The notes beneath the pieces were generated by a model. That model was not told the origin of the DNA, searched no databases, and saw nothing but the letters and a program-made list of their open reading frames with translations. From positions 11,089,698-11,153,697 of the forward strand of contig NC_036443.1 in assembly GCF_002775205.1 (NCBI RefSeq): a stretch of 64,000 bases of DNA. Direction: 5' to 3'. Of this stretch, positions 36,567 through 48,700 are shown one piece after another (position 1 is the first letter of the stretch; every line of letters begins with the position of its first letter). This stretch comes from Xiphophorus maculatus. Its lineage: Eukaryota; Chordata; Actinopteri; Cyprinodontiformes; Poeciliidae. The position numbers and the translations under genes are program-made.

Positions 36567-36725
36567 TCACACGTTTGTGATCTCGATGCTTGAGTATCCT
36601 CGGATTGGGCTTCCTTCGGATCTGGAGGGAGTGTGATCTCGAACTTCCAGTGGTAAGGAGCCAAAACTGCTATGGCAACTCAGGTCCCGCCCACCCCGCT
36701 TTTTGGGGCTGAGCCCTATTGGAGG
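36567..36725 (-). CDS. kazn: KAZN last coding exon of the long isoform
   Basis: Acceptor TTTCAG at 36,726, phase 0, 53 codons including the TGA. The exon encodes a basic Ser-rich tail (PPIGLSPKKRGGRD...) and ends GYSSIEITNV. The final residues match the mammalian end (GYNSLEVTNV) while the rest is poorly conserved. T-N-V fits a class I PDZ ligand. A possible AATAAA lies about 65 nt downstream (36,498-36,503). Confidence 0.85.
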   Translation of the reverse strand, partial: PPIGLSPKKRGGRDLSCHSSFGSLPLEVRDHTPSRSEGSPIRGYSSIEITNV

Positions 36726-39700
36726 CTGAAACATTAAAACCTCATCACTGCAAATACATACAGAGACATATATTTTGGTAGATTTACATTCTATTTATTG
36801 CTACAGTAATGAACAAAAAAATATCTGCAGTTAACTCAAGATGTAAGCTGCGTAGCAAAGGTTGAAGTTGAGAGAAGCTATTTTGTTTCTGAGATATATA
36901 TACCTTCACCGCCCTCCTTCTTAAAGAACCCTCGTCATCTGTGTGTCGGGTGTTAGAGCTGGGAGGTCTGGTCAGAGAGTTCTGCCGGAGCAGCGTAGGT
37001 GGCGTTACCGCACCTGAAAGATCATAGCTTTGCTGTGTATTTGCTCTACAGGGAAACAGAAAAAGAAAGAAGGTTAATACAAGCAGCATTTGGAGAGGGC
37101 ATAATTCGCCTTTGTGAAGCATTTACAAATGAATTGAAAAATTGTATTGGATGTTATATTAACGTTTCTTATATAGCAACTGAGTGAAAAAACAACCCAT
37201 GGGTAATATTTAGTTAAACAAATATTCCTTTTTGACTGGTTTAATATATTCTTGATATTATTAGATCACCAGTCAAGACAGGATGCATCATGTTCTCTGT
37301 AACTCTAACATTGTTCATTTTTCTGCAGCCTGCACATGCTGAACATGAACATTTGCGCCCACCTGGCTGAGCCAATCAGTGCCATCATCTCCTCATCAAG
37401 ATGTCGCCGGACCATGTGTTTGTTGCTGGGAATTCCCAGTGCTGTAGCCATTGAGTCAGTGTTGAAAGACGGGTCAAGCATCATAACAGCTCCATGAACT
37501 CCACTACTGAGGAGGCTGTCAGCGTATTCCTGGTAACAAAGATTAAAAAACAAAACACAACAGACTCTTAATTATCTTTTTATTCCTGTGTTTATCGACG
37601 GAAGGAAAAAGATCTTCCATTGACTTACCTCAATGTAAAATGAAGTCAGTATTATTCAGGATAAATATAAACTTCCAGGTCTTCATACAATGCCAGATCA
37701 GACATCCTTATTTGTGACTGTAGTCAGTGTTACAGGAAATGCTTGTCCAGCAGCAACAACAAGGAGGATGTGATCTGACAGGTGCCATGGCTATTTAAGG
37801 TAGGGTAACAAAGGCCGTTTTCAGTCTGCTTCTTATCTCACTGTGAAAAAACTACCCTAGTTTATCTAACCCTATGACGAAACAAATTTTACTTCGATAA
37901 GGAATATCTACCTTGAGCGTTTACCATCACTGCTTCCTTCCTTCAATCAGTTTTATGGTCTCATTATCTCATATCAAAGACTGTTAAAGAAAGAGAAAAC
38001 TTGCAGGAAATGTACCAAACTAAAAAACAACATCCTTTTGGTAATATACTTTTATATTCAACAGCTGCATTTTCTGCTGTTGACCACAGTGTTCTTCTTC
38101 TTTATTAAACTGTGTAGAAGATATCTTTCTAAGACTCTTTACTAAATTGTATTTGGATTCAAAATATGTTGTTTTCCTTCATTTCATTTTGATAAGTAAT
38201 GTGTTTTATGCACTTTGCTTTGTACCTCTTTACCTTTTGACCATTGGTTTGGTCCAAATTATTTATTTTAAATGATTTCCCTAGTGGGTTTGCTTGACTC
38301 TTTCTGACCATTTAGACTTAAGAATACTGTCTATTTTGTGCTGCCTCACCTTGAGGTCAATATCTTTAATCCATTTCGTGACGCGATGAGACGTCCATAC
38401 GAGCGGATCCTCATTCTGGTGCTCACACTGTGTCCGACGAGCCTGCAGCACCTGGGACATTATTTCATGAAACACACTTTACCCAGTTGATAGCTTCCAC
38501 CACTTGTTTTCTCTCCGAGCACATTCAAGCAGATTCATCCCCAAAGCTTTTTTTCTTGCTCACCTCTTTGTTGAAGTCGAGCGACTGCAGCAGTTCGATG
38601 CCCAGCAACAGGCTGACCTGATGGAACTTCTTGGTGATATTGAGATGACGTTCTAGGTCACGGCGGGTCAGGGAGTTCAGCATCCGCCCGTCCACCAGGT
38701 GAGTGTGAAAAGCCTGGGAGTACTGAGGCAGTCCCACGTCACTTAACCAGGCCTTGGCCACCCAGTGGTGGTCCAAATCTGCGGCCTTTGACAGCCTACA
38801 GACAGACAAAAGGTTATTCGTGGAGAAAATTGAAATATATAAATCACAGATGGCATTTATTTAATGATGTTACAGTCTATTAAGTAGAAACGACAGGGTG
38901 GATCACATATACGTATTTATTGGAGTATTGCTACGATGACAACCGCAGAGCTTACAGTTAAATTAGTTCTCAAGGATTATTTTATTCTAGACACTGTAAC
39001 TAAGTCTGTTTTATGAGAAAGTTCAGGTAAAGTTTAGATCATGGCACAGCACAGACACAGCTCTTTTAATGACATTCTTTTAACAGAAGAGGGTGGGAAT
39101 TCTGCTTGGATTTATCAGCAGCCCGTGACACCATTAAATTTTAATCTGTTTGATGTGTTTTTAACTTCTTTGTACATGCGCTTTGGGAAAACTCAGTAAA
39201 AGGGTGAGCAATGACTGTTTTGTCTCAAACTTTTATATCGATAAGTTATTGAGAGTTTACTGAATCCGTGTTGATATTTTCTCTTTTCTGGTCAAAAACT
39301 CAGGTAAAAAAATCCATTAAGTGGAGAAATAAATACAATTCTGGGACTCGGAATACCTGCTCAATAGACAGATAATCAGGAAAACTAAAGCCATTATTTC
39401 TGACAGCTCTCATTATTTACATGACAAGTTTCAGTTTCTGCCTTCTACAGCTCAGACTTCTTTGTATGAGAAGTTTTAGGTACAAGCACTCCTCTGTTCT
39501 TCTTTTTAATGCAGCACAGGACTATCACTGGCATTTGATTTGTTGATTTTTATCTATTCTACATTATTAATGTTGATAATTGTTGTTGGATGACTGTATT
39601 GTTCCTCATTTGTAGGACTTTGATCGTTTCTTAGTTTTATGTCTTTTTTCCTTCTTTTTTACTTGCGGTAACATTAATTGCCCTTTAGGACTCAAAGAAA

Positions 39701-42700
39701 CCCGAACCTGATGTGAATATTTAAGTTTTTTGCTAAATCTATAACCAACTTTAACTGCAAACTTTGTTTCTTTCATAAGACAGGTATATTTTTAATTAAT
39801 CAAATTAAATCCAGAATGTAAATAAAAAAAATAACTTTATAAAAAGTAAATGCTACCAAATATAACCCTTATAGAAGAATAAATCTACAAACTTAAGTCA
39901 AACTAAAAGTATCCTTCAGTGAACCTAAAAAAAGGCTTTGACTTTTATTTAAAAGCCCATCACTGTAATTCTAGATACCTGATATTTCAACCAGCTTAAA
40001 AGTGACATAAAATAGCGGATAAATTACCACAGTACTATTGTAGTAAATTTTATGTAAAATATCAAATGGGTCTGAACTGCCTCACTCTGCAAAAGCAAAA
40101 TTTCAACTCTAATTTATTTTTAAAAGTATGCTTTGGCTTTTGAGATGGAAGGCTGTTTTTTACTTCAAATGACCAACAGATGGCCCTCTATACACACACT
40201 GCCATGTCTTATAATGATCAGTGTCTCCAATGAAGCTGTTTTTAGGCCTTCCTCACTCTTTGCCATTCTCAGCCTCTCTGTAATCCTCTATGGCCAGGCG
40301 AAGTTTCCGGCGGTGCATTAAACTGTTGACGCCCAAACCCAGCTCCAGGTCTTCATCCGTTAGTCCCAGTAAGACCTGGAAAATGTTAGAACGGACCTGT
40401 TACTACAACTCCTGCTTGGAAGCTTGAGATGAAACCCACGCTGAATGCAGCTGGCGTTACCTTTCCGCTCTTGACATTTTCCGAGCAGGTGCGTATGTAC
40501 ATAGGCATTGCCATGACAACCTCCAGCCAGGCCTGAACGGTGCCAGCCCTCCACTGAGACATGGGCGTCATCCTGGCCAGCTCCACTTGCTGGAGGCGAT
40601 CCAGTTGGTCCTCTGACCCGTCTGACAGGCTGAGGCGGGTGGAGCTGTAGAGGCTGTCTGAGTCTGGGTGGGTGAAGGGATGAGGTTCAGATGGGTGATG
40701 TGGGTGAAGGTTTTGAGTGGAGGCAGGGGTGGCAGTGAGTTTAGTGAGCAATGATAAGAGCAAAGGCGTTAATGCACCGCGACAATAAAAGGTCCAATGT
40801 AAAAAAAAAAAAAAAAAAGCCAGTTGGGAGGGGTTTGTAATTAAGAATGTAATTACATTCTTGTAATTCTTTCGTTACAAGAATGTGCTTGGCAGCTATA
40901 GTACTGGAAACAAGGATGCAGCTTTTTATTAACAAGCTCCTCACTTAAAAAGTCCATTAACTGGAGCATCTGTTTGAGCTTTTAAAATAACATGACTCAT
41001 CCATATAAATAAGCCTGCAGGAACCCTACAGTTAGGCGATGTGTAGAGTATTCTCATGCATCTTATATTACATCAATGTCCTGCTGGTACCCTGAATGGA
41101 TGAAAAGCTATCCCCTGCAGATTTGCAACATTTATCTGAAAAAACATTATGATGGCTCAAACATTTACATTTTATCAATAAATGATGTTTTCAGGAGGCA
41201 AAAAATAAACGCTAATGAAAGCATTTCCCTTACTCTAGCAGCAGGTGGCGACATCCTCACAGTTCATTATGCTTTGCTTTCTTGTATTTGATGTACACAG
41301 GAAGTGTGTAGCAGCAAAAATAGCCACATGACTCATGTATTACATTTGCAAATCTTTGAATTATTACCATACATTCCAGTACACCTATTTTGTTTGCCTC
41401 GCCCTATGAATGAACATTAGCCACAGCCATCAAGGCTAAAACAGTGAGGCTGCTGGGAAACTAATGAGCATAGGATAAAAGCATCCATCTTTCAGCTCAG
41501 TCATAATCGACAATGCAGAGTCTTTGTCCTTGTTGTTCTCTGCACATTCAACATCCATTTTATTACAGTGTAAAAAAAAAAAAATTATATATTTATAGAT
41601 ATATCTGTAAATATAGATAGATATATAGATAGACGTCAGATTGAATAATGTCCTCTGTCATAGTCACAACGCTTGAGATTTTGCTCTAAGCTTTACACAG
41701 AAGAAACCCAATGAGGAAAAATTGATAATTTTCGTTCTTCTTCCTTTCTGTGTCTCTGCAAGAATAGGCAAACACAAAACTACTAATTTGTACCGAGTTC
41801 AGTGTGTTGACTCAAAAAAAGATTTAGGCGTGGACCGACCTTTGTAAACTTTCATTTCATACCTTGCGAGTTAAATTAAACTGAATAAACCAACTTTTTG
41901 AGGAGAATTCTGTTTTTTAAAATTAAAGTATTTTTTTTTTTTTTTTACTATGAAAATCACATTGACAAAGAAAACCCACTTAATGGAGCTTATTTAATGG
42001 TGCTTGAGAGAACTAAGCCAATGAGCAAACCTGTTGGAGTTATTTGTTTACAAAAGACAATCAGAAATCTGTTACTGGATGGATGATTTGACTGAAAAGC
42101 AGATCCAAATCATGAAAGTGTCAAAATTATATTGCATAGATCAAATACAATCCCCTCTATTTTTGCCTAATCTTAGTTTAGGAAACCATAAGCCTTACAG
42201 GGTTTCCTGTTCTTGGAGTGATCATTTGAAATTTACTGGATTTTAAACGTTATTTGTTTAGATTAAAAACAATCTAATTGTGGATACAGCTTGTGCTTAA
42301 ATGGTAGACATCATGAAACATTTAGAGGCAATTACTCCTCAGCACAGTCGTGCCGATTTCGACTCCATGGCCCCACGTTTGCAGAACGTTTTCCCTTTTC
42401 TCTGTCTGTCTGCTTTCCTCTCAAGTTACGGTAAATAAAGGTTCTTAGCATCACAAATTCTTAGAAAATGAAAAATACAGGTAAAATATATTGATTGAAA
42501 GCACCTCTACCACATTCTATTAACTTGGTTTGACACGGAGGTTTAAACATCCATCCATTTTCTGTTCACCCTTTGTCGCTAATGGGGTTGGGAGGGTTGC
42601 TGGTGTCTATCTCCAGCTACGTTCCAGGCGAGAGGCGGAGTAAAGCCTGGACAGGTCGCCAGTCTGTCGCAGGGCAACACAGAGACATACAGGACAAACA

Positions 42701-45700
42701 ACCATGCACACACACACCCCTAAGGAGAATTTAGATAGACCAATTAACCTGACAGTCATGTTTTTGGACTGTGGGAGGAAGCCGGAGAACCCGGAGAGAA
42801 CCCACGCATGCACAGGGAGAACATGCAAACTCCATGCCGGGAATCGAACCCAGGACCTTCTTGCTGCAAGGCAACAGTGCTACCTCGGTTTGAACATAAT
42901 CAGTCATATTTTAGAAGAGTCATCTGACTCAGATGGGGATAAAAACCTTTATCGATGGAAATAGGGTGCAATATAAAATCTGAAATAAATCAACTATATG
43001 TGAGATATTATCACCATAAATCAGTTCAAATAAACTAAAGCCTGCAACAGAATACAGTCTATATTATTATAAAATAATTGCTGTTTTGCATGTCCTATTG
43101 GCAAAACAAAATGAGACCTTTAAGTTTGTATTTGTTTTTTCAGTAATAGATTTTGAGAACCTTTGGTTTGATGGTGGAATATGAGAATATCATCATGGAT
43201 ATAAAGTGAAAAAAACTGATAAAGTGAAAAACTGTTAGCTATACTTTAGAGTATGTAAAAATGATAGTGGCATAAACAATATTTTGTTGTCCAAAACAAA
43301 ACAAACAATGCACAAAACATTGACACCACTTTTGTTTGACATGTATAAAGTGTCCTGACTGACCTTCAGTGGCCTCCGCTCATGCATTTAATAATATCTT
43401 TAAAAAAATTATAGCAGCAAAATTGGAAATTAATATGACATAAACCAACACTACCACAAGTTATTTTTTCCATTCTTTCTTTCTTTTCTTTTTACCAATT
43501 TTGTTAGATTTGACATATTTGGTGAGCCCAAGTTCACCCAGGTCACAAAAAATTGAAAAACAGCTCTTAAAGAAACAAAAAAAAGAATCTACCAAGATAT
43601 GGCTAATAAAGTAACTGGCCAATGTATATCATAAAACTTACTGTTGCTCTCAAAAGCCTGTTTATGTTTCAGCACTCACTTTCTGTTTCACACATTACAT
43701 CTTTTTTTCTATATATATAAAAAAACTCTACACTTCAACTTGAAGAAGTGCTTAGTCAGGTCAGTGTGTGACGTTGTTTGAAAGTTAGAAGGTATCTGCC
43801 AACACAGTTTGCAACCCAGTGCAACTCTTTGTTGAAACAACAAGAAATCATCTTTCCTCCAACTTCTTTGAATGTGACTGGTTGCTCCTTGGGTCGCTCC
43901 ACTGTGTTGAGAGTAGGATGGGAGTTTGACAGGAAGGGGTCAGAGTTACAGGTTAGTGCACACATGGTACACACCATTATTGACACCATGCGCTCACACA
44001 TGAGATCTGATATGGCCTTATCTTCCCTTGTCCCTTTGTTTTGAGAAAACGAATGCAGCTTTGTGGGAAATGTAGGAAAAAATTTAGCTGGGACTGAAGA
44101 AAGGAGAGAGGGAAACAGAGAAAAAAAGGCCATTTGAAGGCTGCACACTGCAGCTCCCCCACGTGAAAAAAGGGACAAATCAGAAGTAACAACATACAAC
44201 CACAAAAACACTTAAACAACACAAACACAGGAAAAGAGAGGACAGCCACATAGAAATCATTATCACTTATTTTATTTTAAAATAATCTTATTTATTTTTT
44301 TTATTTGTTTGTTTTTTTAGCGTAACGTCGTTGCCATGCTTTAAAAAGTTGCTACTATCTACTTCTAAATATCTCAGTTCCACACTGAGGCCTACATCTC
44401 TGACTTTAAATAAAACTCTTCAATAATAATAACAATAATATTCATCTCATTTCTGTAATGCTATCTCATTTACAAAAAGTAAAATATCTGTGGCAGAATA
44501 AAAACACACCGTGGCTCAGAATATGAAATCATACAATGCTGCATTTGATATGTAGTTTCCCCGTCAGCAGGTAAAAACTGGCTAAATGAAAGCATAAAAG
44601 TAGCCTGTGTTTTCCTATGTATTATTTGATAATGAACACCTTAACTGGTTGAGTTGTTCCTATAAATACAGCCGAATATGTGATGGTTTATCTTTGAATT
44701 TCCTACATATTATTTTCGGCTTTTGTCATGCCTAAATGTTTCAGATAATCAAGCATGTGAGAATGTCCAGTCATATGTTATTGTCTTAAAACTCAATCTT
44801 GCTTGAGTCATGAAGCTTCACAAGGCTCCATATCTCAACTCTAGCACACTAGCTAATCCGCCTCTGAATCATTAAAAAAAATTAAGATCTTTGAGTCAAA
44901 GTTTGGAATTAAATCTGCATTATAGGCTTTGGTAATGACTTAGAGTAGGCTATTTAAAACCCTCCAGTGAGGCTGATTTACATACCTTTGCAAAGAAAAG
45001 TGGACTAAATTCCTCCACAGTGATGTAAAAGACTCATTGTCAATTATCATAAATACCTGATGGAAGTTGTTGCTGGCAAGGGTGGAACAACTAGTAGCTG
45101 GTTTTAGATTGGAATTATTTTTTCAACCAAGGGCAGGTTGCTTAACGAATTAAAATCATAATTTGAAACTGCATTTTACATTTACTCAGGTTTTCATGTC
45201 TTATATTAAAATTTGTTTGATGATCTGAAACATTGAACTGTGGCCATGTAAAAAAAAAAAAAAGTCTGGCAGCAAATACTTTTTCAAAGATCCTTTTTTC
45301 TCATAAAGTCTGGTTAAAAAATAGCTCCAGTGCTATCTGGCACTGTTTTTGGGGGGTTTTGGTACAGCTAATGATAATTTAATGTCAGGGAGAGAAGAGA
45401 TTTCCAGTGGGGGCAGTGCAGACTCCAATTTGATCCAGGATGAAAAGAATCCTGTGTCTCTGGACATTCTTCGGCTTGAAGAAATGTTATTAACCTTTAA
45501 CACAGAGCTAATTGCTTTTTTTTTTTTCCAGTAGTAGCTTAAACTGAAGAATGTTTAGTGAGCTCAGGGGGTCACCTAGAAAGCAATGCTTTTACTTGAT
45601 TAGTATGCTTAAGACCTGATTTCTAACCTCCCAAGATGGCACTCATCAGTGTTAGAGTCTTTTGTTTAATGTACGCTTCTTTTAATTGTGGTTCCAGTTT

Positions 45701-48700
45701 TTATGGTAATTAAAAACAACTTTGCTTCCAGCGGTCTGCAAAAGTCTTGACCATCAGCTTTATATCTAGCTTCTAATTTTAGACAGGCTCCTCAACTATA
45801 ATCCAACCCCAGCAGCTTTTCGGAGTATTAGCATAATGATAGCTGCGAGCAACTGCAAGATCAAGAAAATGGGAGAAAAACTATGAATGATTAAAAATAG
45901 TGTTGGTTTCTTCACAACTTTGCTGATCTTGAAATTTCCTAATTGATTTCCACATGGAAATGTTGCCTTGGAGATGCAGACTAAGGCTAAATTGCTAAAC
46001 CCTAACAGATTACGCAAACAAAATGAAAGGGTCAAGTTCAAAAATCAAAAAGGATACATTTGAATCTGACAAAACCATGAACAAACATCATGAAATCAGC
46101 AACTGACCTCTCTTTTTTTTTTTTTTTTTTTAAAGTGCCTTCTTGACAACATATGCAACACAACCCTCTCAGCATGCTTTGGGGGTCTGAGGCTATTTGC
46201 ATGCATGTTACATGTTCAGGTGTGTGCAGTGTCTTGCTTAAGTATCCCTCGAACGTTTGGATAATTTTGTCACATCACAGCCACAAAACTTCAATGGATT
46301 TTATGTGATGGACTGACACAGAGCAACCCATAACCGTGGAAGCATTCATGGTTGATCTAAAAAAAAAAATAAAATAAAATAAGTGAATGATGTAGAAACC
46401 ATTTAGCAACACCATAAAGATCAAGGGTCACTGCAGGCACATCAAGGTTAAAGTTGTGCTGCAGATTAAATCTGAGTTAGATTAGAAAAAAAAATACCTT
46501 TTAAAATTTTAGCTTATCACAAAGTGATGTTAAACACGCCATTAATACCTACTAAAGCATATGTGTCAAACTCAATGCTCGGGGGACAAATCTGGCCCAC
46601 CATAGCTTTGTATGTGGCCCTCTAGACTCCAGACGCTAAATTACATCAATTAGTCCCTCTGGTTTTTAGCAATCAGAAATTCACGCAAAATTAATGGATC
46701 CCCGTATTTTTGTCAGTCTAGTGCATAACTGTTAGTTTCAAAATTTCCACCATAAATTGTGAAAAATATTGGCAACTTTCTCCTGTAAGGGGCAGTATTA
46801 CTTACTTTTACAACACTGTTGCCTCAGCCTCATGTGATGTCAAATTATTAGTTAGTCTGTGATCGATGTGATGATTAACAAAGTCATAATTTACGTCGTA
46901 TATAAATGTAATTATTGCAAACTTCCTCGTTAGGTCCACATAATCAGTGATTTTGATTGCAAAACGAATCACAAATGTGAAATCCCAGAGGGACTGAACA
47001 ACATGAAAAGATGTTCAATATTATTTAACTTTAAGAAGTACTTATCAAATGCAGCGACAGCTATTTGTTAATATCTTTGATATTAGTTTGTTAAGGAGTT
47101 TTATCAATGCATTCTGGCTCATGAGAGAAGCAGCTAAGATGCCTACTTAAAACTTAGAAGGAGCTACATAGATCCACATCTCAGATGGGACAAAAACAGA
47201 AAACTCTTAGCTGTTCACTTAACAAATCTGACCTCAAAGAAAGACAGACAAGGAGAAAGGCATTGTGAAAAGACAGGAATAAGCCAATTTTACATCAACT
47301 CGATCTGCCCTCGATTCTATTTTATGAGCTCTCAGTTAGGCTCGTACAGCATGATCTCTGGTCAGGTGAAAACAGAATGTAACGTTTTGGCCTAACCCCA
47401 TTGGTAAAACACAGTGGTGGCAGTATCATGATTTGTGGGAAGCTGGTTAGAATTGATAGAAACATGGATGGAGCAATCCTGGAGTAAAAATCTGCTATGG
47501 ATATAGAATAAATCTTTTTATATCTAGATATACAACCAGAGCATCAATAGGATGGAATTAAATAATTAGTTATTTTGCAAAAACGTGGAGAAAAGAAAAA
47601 AATCAAGGGGTATGAATACCTTGACAAGGCACTGTACGTTCTATCTTAGCAGATAGAAATCATGTTTTTGGGGGGGTTTTTTGCATTTCCTGTTTGGCTT
47701 CATTATGCTGTGGAACAAATGGGTCAGCGTAAAAAGCTGACCCCGTGCTCAGCGGTTAGAGCCCCTGTTCAGTTTTCGTTTTCTGAGGAATGCGATAAAT
47801 AATAATCGAATTGTTGTTGGAACTGAGGAGTCTGCATGTTGCCTACAGGAAACTGTTCTCATCATGGCTGTGTGAAAAGGGAGGGGAGGACCAGGCAGGA
47901 CAAAAGAAAACAAAAACAAAGGAGCTTTGACTTGTGAAGGGAATTTGTGTCAAAAAGAACAAAAGTTAATCGGAACATGGAGACATTTACAAGCACAGAG
48001 TACACAACAACCGTTGTTATTTACAGATACAGCAGTCCTTCAAGTTTCCAGCTTTTTGAAAACAAAAAGTCAAGAAGAAGATCCAGTAACACAGCTTTAA
48101 CAGAGCAAGTCAACATTGTTGCTGTGTTTCTATTTACAGAAGTGTACATACATACAGGTGCAATATGTTCAATAAGAGTTACACTTCGGCGAAGCAAGAC
48201 GCGCCTCTGGCTCCTGACTCGGCCTCTGACCGTTGGCCTAACCACGCATATGCACGCCGACACGCACATACACACACACGTACAATTATCCCCCTTCTGA
48301 TGGGGCTAAACAGGTGCATGTATTATATTATATCTATACACTCCAGCATCCATCCTCTCACACATTAAATGCATCATGGTCCACAGGTGGGTTCACTCAG
48401 AGAGCTGTGCTTTTACCAGTCTGCATCCTCTTCTATGTAATAATCGGGTGTGGAAGTACCATCAAACAAACCGGGGTCCAGAGACTTGCGTTGCTTTCCC
48501 CGGGCAAAGACACGCGACAGCGAGCCGAGCCCCATCTTCTCTTTCTTTTTCTTACGCTTCGCCTCCTCCAGATCTTCTAGGGACTGCAGGAGGAACGAGA
48601 GGAAAATAACTGAACTGACGACCACAGAAAAGGTGTGTTACAAGAGCAGAAGAGGTGCAAAAAAATACCAAAAGAGATCACAACAGAAAGGAGAGATGAA

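Larger units (their letters stand above)
41000..48400. other. KAZN intron rich in repeats
   Basis: Apart from the repeats listed separately I see only simple sequence: a 22-nt poly-T-like run at 46,113-46,131, an (ATAG)-like run near 41,600-41,636 and short (CA)n. Any 3' UTR of the short kazrin isoform lies just left of 48,413; no AATAAA is evident on the minus strand down to about 47,640, so its end is unknown. The longest open frame (43,756-44,211, minus) has no recognisable motif. Confidence 0.45.

Noticed and set aside
43756-44211. 151-codon minus-strand open frame in a KAZN intron
   Set aside because: No splice-compatible boundaries, no recognisable family and an irregular composition; consistent with chance.
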